Below, piece by piece: positions 16,253 through 23,935 of a stretch of 39,971 nt of DNA. A program made the position numbers and the translations under genes. Position 1 is the first letter of the stretch. Every line of letters begins with the position of its first letter. This DNA comes from Pseudomonadota bacterium (lineage in GTDB: Bacteria; Pseudomonadota; Alphaproteobacteria; Rhizobiales; Xanthobacteraceae). The notes below the pieces were generated by a model, which worked only from the letters and a program-made list of their open reading frames with translations, did not search any database and was not told the origin of the DNA. Where the stretch lies: positions 1-39,971 of the forward strand of contig JAEYRD010000185.1 of the NCBI GenBank assembly GCA_023435725.1, read 5' to 3'.

Positions 16253-17140
16253 TCAGCTCAGGACACCGTATTTCCTGAGCCAGGCTTGCGCCTGCTTCCA
16301 GGCATCCTCCGCCGCATCCTTGCGATAGCTGCCGCGATAGTCGGCATGGAAGCCGTGCGGCGCTTCGGGGTAGATCTTGAATTCGGCCGTCTTCTTGTTC
16401 TGCTCGAGCGCCGCCTTGAGCTGCTCGACCTGTGCGACGGGAATGCCGGTGTCGGCTCCGCCATAGAGGCCGAGTACGGGCGCCTTCATCTCGGGCGCGA
16501 GCTGGAGCGGGCTCTTCGGCCAGAGCGGATTGGCCGGATCGACCGGCGGGCCGTAGAAGGCGACGCCGGCCTTGAGCGTGCCGTTGTGAGCGGCATATTC
16601 CCAGACAGTGCGCCCACCGCGGCAGAAACCGATGATACCGAGCCTCGCGGTATCACCGCCTTGCGATCCCGCCCACGCCACCGTTGCATCGAGATCGGAC
16701 AACAGTTCGGCGTCCGGCTTCGCATTGACGATCGGCAGCAGTTCCTTGATCTCGGTGATCTTGGTGAGATCGACGCCCTTGCGGAAGTAATAGTCCGGCG
16801 CGACAGCGAATGCGCCGAGCTGGGCCAGACGCCGCGTCACGTCCTTGATGTATTCGTGCAGACCGAAGATTTCCATCGCCACGATGATCACCGGCGCCTT
16901 GGTGTTGCCGGCAGGACGGGCGAAATAGGCCGGCATCTCTTCGGAGCCGACCTTGATCTTGGCATCGCCGACCTGGAGGCCGTGGGTGTCCGTCGTGATC
17001 ACCTCGGCACGGACCGGCCCGGCCGCAAGGGTGTAGCCGGCGGCGACGGCCGCAGTGGCGCTCATGAATCCGCGACGCGAGACCGGGGCGACCTTCGTCA
17101 ATCCGACGACGTCGGAAGTCATGGTGGTTTCGATGCTCAT
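16253..17140 (-). CDS. Tat-exported dienelactone hydrolase-family protein
   Basis: A 295-residue alpha/beta hydrolase. A twin-arginine signal (SRRGFMSATAAVAAG, residues about 21-35) ends near VRAE, so the enzyme should act in the periplasm. The dienelactone hydrolase triad is visible: Cys in GFCRGG, Asp in LYGGADTGIP, and His in EAPHGFHADY. Family enzymes open lactones or cleave esters; the exported branch has no settled substrate. The ATG at 17140 has GGAAGG about 9 bases upstream. It lies 130 bases downstream of the MHS transporter gene in the same direction, so both could be one unit. Confidence 0.87.
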   Translation of the reverse strand: MSIETTMTSDVVGLTKVAPVSRRGFMSATAAVAAGYTLAAGPVRAEVITTDTHGLQVGDAKIKVGSEEMPAYFARPAGNTKAPVIIVAMEIFGLHEYIKDVTRRLAQLGAFAVAPDYYFRKGVDLTKITEIKELLPIVNAKPDAELLSDLDATVAWAGSQGGDTARLGIIGFCRGGRTVWEYAAHNGTLKAGVAFYGPPVDPANPLWPKSPLQLAPEMKAPVLGLYGGADTGIPVAQVEQLKAALEQNKKTAEFKIYPEAPHGFHADYRGSYRKDAAEDAWKQAQAWLRKYGVLS

Positions 17141-17256
17141 AGGTTCATCCTTCCTGATGCCTGGCCCTGACCCTTCAGGCGGCGCATTCGCCGACAGTTG
17201 CCGGCGAAACGCAAATCACCAGCCTGCGAGCGCGACGCTTTCAAGCCCGGCTCCTT

Positions 17257-17284
17257 TCAGACTTGGTCCCTCAGACTTGGTCCC
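17257..17284. repeat. Tandem 14-bp duplication at the transporter gene stop
   Basis: TCAGACTTGGTCCC occurs twice head to tail (17257-17270 and 17271-17284). The right copy includes the stop codon and the last codons of the transporter gene; the left copy lies just outside. A third partial copy (TTTCAGACC) follows at 17285. This looks like a slippage duplication. Confidence 0.7.
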
Positions 17285-18584
17285 TTTCAGACCTCGCCTG
17301 ACGCTGTTTCACCGGCGCAGTTTCGGGCATCAGGCTCATCGCGACAAGTCCGACGATCGCCGCAAGCAGGAGGTACCAGGCCGGCGCCAGCGGATTGCCG
17401 GTGACGTGGAGGAGCCAGGTGACCACGAGCTGCGCCGTACCGCCGAAGCTCGCGATCGCGACCGCGTAGACGGTCGCGAACACGCCGCCGCGGATGTTCT
17501 GGGGCAGCGCCTCGGTGAAGGTCGCATAGAACGCCGTGAACGGCAGCGAGCCGATGACGGATAGGAGACCGAAACCGACCAGGAGCGACAGCGCGCCGGG
17601 CGCGTGCACGATCCACAGGAAGGTCGGATAGGTCAGCAGGAGGGTTGCGAGCTGAGGCCAGATCATCACCGGCTTGCGGCCGAGACGATCGGCAAGCCAG
17701 CCGCCGACCAGTGCGCCGACGAACTGAATGCCGTTGCTGACGAGCGACACGGCAAAGGCCAGCGTCGATGAGACATGCAGCGTGTTCTGTGCGTAGGTGG
17801 TCATGTATTGCGTCACGTAGGTCGAGATCGTGCCGCTGGCCAAGATCATCAACGCCAGCGCGATGACGCCGAGGTGGCGCCGCGCCAGCGAAAGATGGCC
17901 CGTGCGTTCTTTCGCTGCGACACCGGCTTCAGCCTGCGGAATCGTCTCGGGCAACGTCCGGCGCATCCAGAATCCGACCGGCAGGCAGACGGCCCCGATC
18001 AGGAACGCCACCCGCCAGCCATGGGACTCCAGCATCTCCGGGGTCATGGTCTTGCTCAGGATGACGCCGACGAGTGCACCTGCCGTTGCGGCGATCTCCT
18101 GGCTAGCAGGTTGCCATGCCACCACCAGTGCCCGGTGTTCCGGTGGAGCGATCTCGATGAGATAGGCGGTGGTGGGTCCGACCTCGCCGCCGAGAGCAAA
18201 TCCTTGCACCATGCGGGCCGCAATCACGATGATGGGCGCTGCAAGGCCGATCGCTTGATAAGATGGCGTGAGCGCAATGGTCAGGATCGCAGCTCCCATC
18301 AGTGCAAAGCTCAACAGCATGGCCGGTCGCCGGCCGATCCGGTCGGAATAGATACCGAGCACGATCCCGCCGATCGGCCGCGTCACGAAGCCGGCGCCGA
18401 AGGTCGCCAGCGACAGCATCAGGCTGCCGTACTCGCTCTGGGTTGGGAAGAAGGTATGGCCGATCTGGATGGCGAAGAAGCTGTAGGTGATGAAGTCGTA
18501 AAACTCGAGCATGTTGCCGACCGTGGCGGCCAATGCTGCGCGTTTGACGCTGAACGGCTTTGCCTGCTCGATGACAGAAGACAA
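17271..18584 (-). CDS. MFS transporter, metabolite:H+ symporter (MHS) type
   Basis: A 437-residue, 12-helix inner-membrane protein. It opens with AATVGNMLEFYDFITYSFFA, the signature of the MHS group (relatives of ShiA, KgtP, ProP, CitA). The loop 2-3 motif is YSDRIGRRPAM and the loop 8-9 repeat is ADRLGRKPVM. MHS proteins import organic acids, dicarboxylates, shikimate or betaines with protons; the substrate here is open. The start is TTG at 18584 with GAGGA upstream; the nearby ATG is in another frame. Confidence 0.88.
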   Translation of the reverse strand: MSSVIEQAKPFSVKRAALAATVGNMLEFYDFITYSFFAIQIGHTFFPTQSEYGSLMLSLATFGAGFVTRPIGGIVLGIYSDRIGRRPAMLLSFALMGAAILTIALTPSYQAIGLAAPIIVIAARMVQGFALGGEVGPTTAYLIEIAPPEHRALVVAWQPASQEIAATAGALVGVILSKTMTPEMLESHGWRVAFLIGAVCLPVGFWMRRTLPETIPQAEAGVAAKERTGHLSLARRHLGVIALALMILASGTISTYVTQYMTTYAQNTLHVSSTLAFAVSLVSNGIQFVGALVGGWLADRLGRKPVMIWPQLATLLLTYPTFLWIVHAPGALSLLVGFGLLSVIGSLPFTAFYATFTEALPQNIRGGVFATVYAVAIASFGGTAQLVVTWLLHVTGNPLAPAWYLLLAAIVGLVAMSLMPETAPVKQRQARSERDQV

Positions 18585-19060
18585 TCCGGCATTCCTCGGA
18601 TTCGATCGTGTTTGGGATTTAACCGCCTAGCCGCATTGCAGCGCAACATCCATTAACCGAAAATGACGCTTGTTCCATCGCGAGCCCCGCCGTCAGATGT
18701 TGCAGACGATCCGCTGTTTCGCGCAATCGAAACGATCCGCTGCAGCAAATGGGCTCCATCGTGGCCACAACGACACATCATGTTGCTTACGCATCGCACA
18801 TGATCGGATTTTTGCGCACGAGCCCTGGGTCATTTGACTGAAATTTTCAGAAGACTCGAGCCGTGCGGTTTACCCGACCTTTCTGTGTGACGCTCTAGTT
18901 CCACGTCCGAAACTTCCATCTCCAGAACGGAGAAGCGTCTTCCAACTGCGGTAGGTCGTCCCGCTTCGAGCGAAGGATCGCTCGACAGCTTCATTCTCAC
19001 CGCCCGGATTACGCGCCCGAAAGCCCAATTGAATAAAGCTTTATCCGACCCGGACTTGAG
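18585..19060. other. Gene-free divergent region before the MarR gene
   Basis: About 475 bases without a credible gene, between the leftward transporter and the rightward MarR gene. It holds two direct copies of ACGATCCGCTG (18706-18716 and 18732-18742, 26 bases apart), a 7-bp hairpin TCGAGCG/CGCTCGA (18966-18985), and the palindrome listed separately at 19033-19044. No confident core promoter could be drawn. Confidence 0.5.
19033..19044. promoter_or_regulatory. Candidate MarR autoregulatory operator
   Basis: ATAAAGCTTTAT is a perfect 12-base palindrome that ends 16 bases before the MarR start codon. MarR proteins typically bind such AT-rich palindromes over their own promoter. The link is positional only. 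Confidence 0.45.
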
Positions 19061-19639
19061 ATGATTTTAGCTCGTGAAGCGATTGAACTAGTCGGACAGA
19101 TAGCCCGCATCCTGTGGTTCGAAGGCACCAAGCATGGCCTGCGCGACCGCGAATGGATGGCCCTGCGCTTCCTCTCCCGCGCGAACCGGTTTTCCCGAAC
19201 GCCCTCGGCACTCGCGAGCTATGTCGGCACCACGCGCGGCACCGCCTCCTTCATCATCGGCGAGCTCGAGCGGCTGGGATATATCGAGCGGAAGCGCTCC
19301 GCCTCCGACAAGCGCTCGGTGATGCTCAGCGTCACGCAGCAGGGCAAGAAGTTCCTGGTGCGCGACCCCATCAGCGTGCTCCTCGAGGCGATCGCCGTTC
19401 TCGACGACGAGACCAAGATCCAATTTCGCGATACGCTCCGTCACGTGCTGGATCAGTCGGACGCGGCCGAGCAGCGGCACCACACCGACGTTTGCAGGCG
19501 ATGCATCTTCCTCCGGGAGGATCGCACCACCGCGGACGGCAAGACGACGGTCGAGTTCAGCTGCCGCCTGTTTCGCGCGCCGATCGCGGAGGCGGAGGTC
19601 GATTTGCTATGCACCAACTTCGAGCATCACCGCCAATAG
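19061..19639 (+). CDS. MarR-family regulator with a C-terminal four-cysteine motif
   Basis: A 192-residue protein. Residues about 25-105 carry the MarR winged helix: TPSALASYVGTTRGTASFII for the helix-turn-helix and LGYIERKRSASDKRSVMLSVT for the wing. After a helical linker, the C-terminus has Cys145, Cys148, Cys168 and Cys184 (C-x2-C-x19-C-x15-C), which is unusual for MarR and suggests a metal or iron-sulfur site, hence possible redox or metal sensing. The ATG at 19061 gives a full-length dimerisation helix. It ends 13 bases before the convergent one-TM protein gene. Targets are unknown; its nearness to the flagellar locus is only suggestive. Confidence 0.85.
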   Translation: MILAREAIELVGQIARILWFEGTKHGLRDREWMALRFLSRANRFSRTPSALASYVGTTRGTASFIIGELERLGYIERKRSASDKRSVMLSVTQQGKKFLVRDPISVLLEAIAVLDDETKIQFRDTLRHVLDQSDAAEQRHHTDVCRRCIFLREDRTTADGKTTVEFSCRLFRAPIAEAEVDLLCTNFEHHRQ

Positions 19640-19652
19640 AAGGCGGCGTCGA

Positions 19653-20597
19653 TCACGGCGTCGCCTTGCGTGACGAGTAGATGACGCCGCCGCTGGCCTC
19701 CACCACCAGACGGCCATTCTCGTTCTTGATCTCTTCGATGCGACCAAGGCCGGGCACCTGTTGTCCCAGCACGACTTCGACGACCCCGTTCGGACTTTGC
19801 AGGATCGCAATGCCCTCATACGCCTGGCGGACCGACCAGCCCTTGACCACCTTCCGCGGCGCGCGCTCAGACGGAGGCACCGAGCCCGTGATCTCGGTCG
19901 CGGCGACCGAAGCCATCATCGGCGCGGGCGGCAACGACGGCTGCGATGGCGCCATTGCCGGCGCAGGAGCCTGGGTCTGCGCCAGGGCAAGCTTGTCGAG
20001 CTTCGCCGTCGAGGACGAACTCACCCGTTCGATTCGATCCAGATTCTCGGCGAACCTGCCGAAGCGATCGTTGGTTGCCTTGCTTGCTTGATCGACCGCG
20101 GTGCGCAGGCCGTCGAGATTTTCGGACACGCCCGACAGCTGCTTGCGCAGCATTGCGACCGTCTCGCGAAGATTCCTGATCTCCGTGTTGGCCGCAACGT
20201 TGTTCTGGGCGGGCTGCGTGGTGAGGTACGCGATCACGCCAGTGCAGGCGCAGACCACCAGAATTGCGGCGACGGCCAACGTGGCGAGCGGCGCGACCCA
20301 GGTCGGACGCGGCGGCGGCGGCTTGGCCACGATCACGGCCGGCTTGATCACGGTCGGCGCAGGCTTGGGTATCGCCATCTTGTCGAGCCGCGCCTTGGCG
20401 CGAATACGCTTCAGCCCCTCGAGCGCCTCTTTCGCCAGAGCTTCGTCACTTGCGGCCGCCGACACGCGCTTTGCACTTGCAGCAGGCTTGGCCGCCCGCG
20501 TCGCATTGTCCTTGATATCGCCCGCCGCAGGAGCAGGCTTCGCCGCGGCGGAAGCATCAGCGGCCCCATCGGGACGAGTTTTTCCATCGGACAACAT
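19653..20597 (-). CDS. Unknown one-TM protein with coiled coil and C-terminal beta-rich domain
   Basis: A 314-residue protein I do not recognise as a named family. The first 100 residues are an Ala/Pro/Lys-rich cytoplasmic tail, residues about 103-128 form one membrane helix, and about 135-205 are a predicted coiled coil (heptad-like NLRETVAMLRKQLSGV). After an Ala/Pro linker, the last 60 residues (GWSVRQAYEGIAIL through GVIYSSRKATP) resemble short beta domains that recur at the end of rhizobial membrane proteins and are loosely PilP/VirB10-like. Its topology suits an envelope-spanning scaffold. The ATG at 20597 has CGGAG about 10 bases upstream. A flagellar link is possible but unsupported. 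Confidence 0.75.
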   Translation of the reverse strand: MLSDGKTRPDGAADASAAAKPAPAAGDIKDNATRAAKPAASAKRVSAAASDEALAKEALEGLKRIRAKARLDKMAIPKPAPTVIKPAVIVAKPPPPRPTWVAPLATLAVAAILVVCACTGVIAYLTTQPAQNNVAANTEIRNLRETVAMLRKQLSGVSENLDGLRTAVDQASKATNDRFGRFAENLDRIERVSSSSTAKLDKLALAQTQAPAPAMAPSQPSLPPAPMMASVAATEITGSVPPSERAPRKVVKGWSVRQAYEGIAILQSPNGVVEVVLGQQVPGLGRIEEIKNENGRLVVEASGGVIYSSRKATP

Positions 20598-21277
20598 GTG
20601 AGAATGCTCCGTTCGGTTCGGTCTGTCGAACGGCGAAGTTATTTGTCGAAGCTTGTCTGAAACGTGCGCATCGAAAACTTTTCATGAGGCACGATGCGAC
20701 GTCAGATGAGTCCAACGCGTCATACACGCGGCGAGAGTGCGACTCGAAAGACACACACTCGCCAAGATTTCGCCAAGCTGGAGTCGCGTCACGACAGGTG
20801 AGGCGAATTGTCACACATGGAAACGTGTGGAAAAGAGTCAATCCGGGGTTGAAAACCCCTCCCTGCGCACGAGCCGCCGCATCACTAAAATCAGCTGTGA
20901 TTCTATGGGGATACGGTACTTCAGAACCACCATTTCACAAAAATAGTTTTATTTTTGAATCAATTGATTTGATTTTTTGCATCAAGAAACGACCACAAGC
21001 GAACCAACAGCATCAAGCTTGTGTAGCAATCGCTTTTTCACGCGCGCTTGATCGGAAATCGGCAATCGTTACGTTCCTATTCAAGTGATTCTCGCCAGTT
21101 GGCGAGGAGATCGACAAAGTTCAGCAGTGTTCGGATGCGATGAGCAACTTGGCACAACTGTTCTAGGTCGCATTCTCAATCCGCTCCGCGAGGTGATCCG
21201 TAAGACACCCGCCGGGCCTCACGCAGTAAGCGTTCAGTATCGAGTCGAAGTAGCAGGCCTGCTCACGCAGGCACTGA
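20598..21277. other. Long gene-poor region upstream of lafR
   Basis: About 680 bases, or 820 up to the lafR start, with no convincing gene. Base composition drops sharply at 20930-21070, where AATCAATTGATT (20958-20969) is a perfect palindrome in a T-rich tract. Further on, GCCTGC-TCAC-GCAGGC (21257-21272) forms a small hairpin that competes with GCAGGCCTGC (21253-21262). The size and AT-rich core fit a heavily controlled promoter and leader for the flagellar regulator. Confidence 0.5.
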
Positions 21278-21418
21278 ATGCGTAGGGCTGCCCGCGAATA
21301 TCGAAACCATAACAACGGTTCGCGGGAGGGAAATATCGTCAAACAGCATGGTCGCTGGGCCGGGGCATCAGAACAATCAGCCGGCCGCGACAAGTGCGAA
21401 ACAGGGGCGAAAGACTGA
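21278..21418 (+). CDS. Candidate leader small ORF coupled to lafR (46 aa)
   Basis: A 46-codon frame starts with ATG at 21278 and ends with TGA at 21416-21418, which overlaps the lafR ATG as TGATG. The predicted peptide is basic and polar, with no signal peptide or known motif. The ribosome-binding site is weak (AGG about 5 bases upstream) and codon use is only moderately GC-rich, so coding is uncertain. If translated, it would tie lafR translation to ribosomes arriving from the leader, across an 8-bp hairpin (CCCGCGAA 21291-21298 with TTCGCGGG 21319-21326) inside the small ORF. Confidence 0.3.
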   Translation: MRRAAREYRNHNNGSREGNIVKQHGRWAGASEQSAGRDKCETGAKD

Positions 21419-22188
21419 TGTATATTATCGTTGATGATCGCGAGAGCGTCACGAACAGCTACGTTGGAGGGCTCGTTCGCGAAGGCGTATCGTCGATCGG
21501 CTTCTCCTCGGGAGAATTCTGGGAATGGCTGCAATCTGCGAGTGATTCGGATCTGGCAGCGGTCGACGCCTTCCTTCTCGGGGATTGCGATGCCCGTGGA
21601 AGCCTGCCGCGGGCGATGCGCAAGCGTTCCTCGGCTCCCATCATCGCCATGAGCGGCCAGAAGATGCTCAAGAACACGCTGGAGCTGTTCGAGTCGGGCG
21701 TCGACGACGTCGTGCACGTGCCGATTCATCTCCGCGAAATCCTCGCCCGAACGGCCGCGATCGCGCGCCGCCGGGTTGGCGACCTGCCAAGGCCCTGCGA
21801 GACCAGGATCCAGGTCTTCTTCAACGGCCGTGACCCCGAGATCGCGGGCCACGCCCTCACCCTGCCCCGCCGCGAACTGCGCATTCTCGAATACATGGTC
21901 GGCAATCACGGCAAGTGGATCACCAAGACGCAGATCTTCAACGCGGTCTACGGCATCTTCGAGTCCACTTTCGACGAGAGCGTGATCGAGAGCCACGTCA
22001 GCAAGCTGCGCAAGAAGCTCCGCGACCGCCTCGGCTTCGACGCGATCGTGGCCCGGCGCTATGTCGGATACCGCCTCAACATCCCGGCCGGCGAGACCGT
22101 CGACGTGCCGATGCAGGATCTCGACGAAGTCGGCATCCTCCTGAACAGGGCGCATGCCGCCCCGGCAGCCTATCAAGCCGGAAACTGA
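21418..22188 (+). CDS. lafR: LafR/FtcR/Rem-type flagellar master regulator (pseudo-receiver plus winged helix)
   Basis: A 256-residue OmpR-type orphan response regulator. The N-terminal receiver-like domain (about 1-118) starts MYIIVDDRES, but the phospho-acceptor position reads LLG (Gly55, followed by Asp56), and the usual Lys before Pro is Val101, so it looks unable to take phosphate normally. The C-terminal winged helix (about 135-230) shows LTLPRRELRILEYMV and ESHVSKLRKKLRDRLGF. FtcR in Brucella, Rem in Sinorhizobium and LafR in Bradyrhizobium activate flagellar genes; the position beside this locus supports the same role. The ATG at 21418 gives the canonical N-terminus. A terminator follows. 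Confidence 0.9.
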   Translation: MYIIVDDRESVTNSYVGGLVREGVSSIGFSSGEFWEWLQSASDSDLAAVDAFLLGDCDARGSLPRAMRKRSSAPIIAMSGQKMLKNTLELFESGVDDVVHVPIHLREILARTAAIARRRVGDLPRPCETRIQVFFNGRDPEIAGHALTLPRRELRILEYMVGNHGKWITKTQIFNAVYGIFESTFDESVIESHVSKLRKKLRDRLGFDAIVARRYVGYRLNIPAGETVDVPMQDLDEVGILLNRAHAAPAAYQAGN

Positions 22189-22215
22189 CGCGGTCGGCGC
22201 GGCCACAAGACGACA

Positions 22216-22249
22216 ACGGCCTCTGCGGAGCTACCTTCGCAGAGGCCGT
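22216..22249. terminator. Intrinsic terminator after lafR
   Basis: ACGGCCTCTGCG (22216-22227) and CGCAGAGGCCGT (22238-22249) pair perfectly over 12 bp around a 10-base loop, 28 bases past the lafR stop, followed by AACATTTTC. It may also stop leftward transcripts from the convergent flagellar operon, which ends at 22452. A weaker stem in that interval (22393-22411) lies nearer that operon's end. Confidence 0.75.
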
Positions 22250-22451
22250 AACATTTTCAGAGACGGAGACTTCAGAGCCAAAGACGGCAGGAACGCGAGC
22301 TTGGCCTCGGTGCAGGCACAGCGGCACCAGAGCGCGATGAGCCGGGGATGGCCCTTCGCAGTTTAGATTCCCATTTAGGCATGATCTCCGCGCAAACACG
22401 TTCCGCGTTTGTCGCGAGGGGGGACCACGTCATCCTTTTCCCGATCGTGCT

Positions 22452-22910
22452 TTAGGGCTTTTGCTGGAATTCTTCCTTCGAGACGTAGTTGAAGTCCTCG
22501 ATGAGGACGTCCTGGACGACATCAGCCTGCATCCGCTCGTTGACGCGCTGCTTGATCGCCGTCGTGAGAATGGAAAGGTCGTAGCGCGCGAGCTTCCTGA
22601 AATCGAGGCGATCGTCGGCATAGATCCGGCGGAAGGCCTCATCGATGACGAACGGCTCCGGCGGAACGGTGAGCTGATGCATGGTCTTCCCTTCCACGGT
22701 GTAAACGAAACGCGCGACGATGTAGCCCTGCACCGCGCCGTTCTCGACCATGGGCACGCTCAGCGCCCGCGTCTTCTGGTATTGAAGCCCGTCGAGATAT
22801 TCGTCCTTCGCGGGCAACAGACTGCCGTTCTCCTTCCAATAGGCCACGCCATAGCTCGTGCCCGCGGTGAGGATGCAGACCCAGAGCCCGGCCAGAACGA
22901 GTCTGATCAT
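22452..22910 (-). CDS. FliL-like single-pass protein at the end of the flagellar operon
   Basis: A 152-residue protein with an N-terminal membrane helix (about residues 3-25) and a periplasmic remainder. The C-terminal part, ending TTAIKQRVNERMQADVVQDV then LIEDF, has the pattern of the FliL C-terminus (a helix of the RINxxL type followed by V-x-DV-x-x-x-DF). FliL sits next to stators at the flagellar basal body. The similarity is weak, so the assignment rests on topology, pattern and operon context. The ATG at 22910 overlaps the stop of the upstream gene (ATGA). Confidence 0.55.
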   Translation of the reverse strand: MIRLVLAGLWVCILTAGTSYGVAYWKENGSLLPAKDEYLDGLQYQKTRALSVPMVENGAVQGYIVARFVYTVEGKTMHQLTVPPEPFVIDEAFRRIYADDRLDFRKLARYDLSILTTAIKQRVNERMQADVVQDVLIEDFNYVSKEEFQQKP

Positions 22911-23419
22911 TTTCCGTCCTGCGCTGCGCGACCGGTATAGGTGCCGTCCGACTCGGCATCCTTGATCGCCTTGACGATAATGGCCGCGACCTCGCGCACT
23001 GCGTCGTAGTGCATTTCGAGGATGGAACGATTCCGCTCGAGCTTCTCGCGCAACCGCTGAATCTCCTCGGTGATCTCGACATCTCTTCCGAGATGCATCC
23101 GTGCCCGCATCAGGCGGACGAATTCGAGCATGCTCCGGCTCTTCCGGGCGCTGAAATCGTCGAAATCGATCTTCGTCCCGGTCGCGAGGGCGAGCGTCTC
23201 CTCCTCGACGATGGTCTCGAGCCGGCGGATCGACGCCAGCAGGCCGCGTACCTCGTCCGATCGCGCCTCGTCAGTGCCGTCGATCTCCGCCTCGCCGCCG
23301 ACGTTCGGCAGCAGCACGGGCAACAACGCATCGCCCGCGGCGGCTTCCGCCATCATCGCTTCGGTATCCACGACCGGCTGTTCCATCACCAGGGCCGCCG
23401 CGCCTTCTTGTGCCTGCAT
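22907..23419 (-). CDS. FlgN-like flagellar chaperone
   Basis: A 170-residue acidic, mostly helical protein. After a 50-residue flexible start comes a helical region with the FlgN style: LLASIRRLETIVEEETLAL, then FDDFSARKSRSMLEFVRLM, then a long amphipathic helix around RLREKLERNRSILEMH. FlgN chaperones the hook-associated proteins FlgK and FlgL before export; both are encoded in this operon. The ATG at 23419 is preferred over an in-frame TTG at 23437; AGGGG lies about 10 bases upstream. It follows flgJ by 48 bases and overlaps the FliL-like gene. Sequence identity to FlgN outside the alphaproteobacteria is low. Confidence 0.6.
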   Translation of the reverse strand: MQAQEGAAALVMEQPVVDTEAMMAEAAAGDALLPVLLPNVGGEAEIDGTDEARSDEVRGLLASIRRLETIVEEETLALATGTKIDFDDFSARKSRSMLEFVRLMRARMHLGRDVEITEEIQRLREKLERNRSILEMHYDAVREVAAIIVKAIKDAESDGTYTGRAAQDGK

Positions 23420-23467
23420 AGGAAATTCACCCCTCAACTTCTGTTACCCGTTTATTTTCCGTGTTCA

Positions 23468-23935
23468 TCAGCCGGCCTTGCCCGAAGCGTCCGGCGCTGC
23501 CGGATGCGCAGCGGCGAGCTGCTTGGCAATGCCGATGCCGTTGCCCTTCGCGAGCTGGTTGCCGAGTTGCTCCGCCAGCATCGACTTCCAGACGCCGCCG
23601 GCGGTGCCCTTGCCGAAGACTTGCTCGGACTCCTTCGGCAGCATCGTCTCGACGAAGGTCTGGAGAATGAACGCCTCGAACTTCCGGTACACCTCGCCCG
23701 ATGCCGGCGCCTTGACCACCTTCACCGGCGCCCCGTTCACCGCAGCCGGCCGCGTGTCGGAAATCCCCGTCGCGGATTGATCGGCGGCCTTGCCGACCTC
23801 CGCATCCATCGCGGCCGCGAAATCGGCATTCGATGATTTCAGTGCGTCGAGTTTCGCGGTCGCCGCGCGCTGCGTCACGGGGTCGGCAGCCTCGAGGACG
23901 TCGAGAACGAGGTCGGGTGTCGCTGTCACGATCAT
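23468..23935 (-). CDS. flgJ: Rod-binding protein, FlgJ N-terminal domain only
   Basis: A 155-residue protein whose C-terminal half is the FlgJ rod-binding domain: FEAFILQTFVETMLPKE, then GGVWKSMLAEQLGNQLAK and a final GIGIAKQL helix. The muramidase half of enterobacterial FlgJ is missing, as is normal for alphaproteobacteria, where a separate lytic transglycosylase does the wall opening; such a gene is present at 32694. It caps or scaffolds the growing rod in the periplasm. The ATG at 23935 overlaps the stop of the FliJ-like gene (ATGA). Confidence 0.85.
   Translation of the reverse strand: MIVTATPDLVLDVLEAADPVTQRAATAKLDALKSSNADFAAAMDAEVGKAADQSATGISDTRPAAVNGAPVKVVKAPASGEVYRKFEAFILQTFVETMLPKESEQVFGKGTAGGVWKSMLAEQLGNQLAKGNGIGIAKQLAAAHPAAPDASGKAG

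Noticed and set aside
21163..22206. 347-codon minus-strand frame antisense to lafR
   Set aside because: lafR on the plus strand has a clear winged helix and family N-terminus; the antisense frame has no domain.
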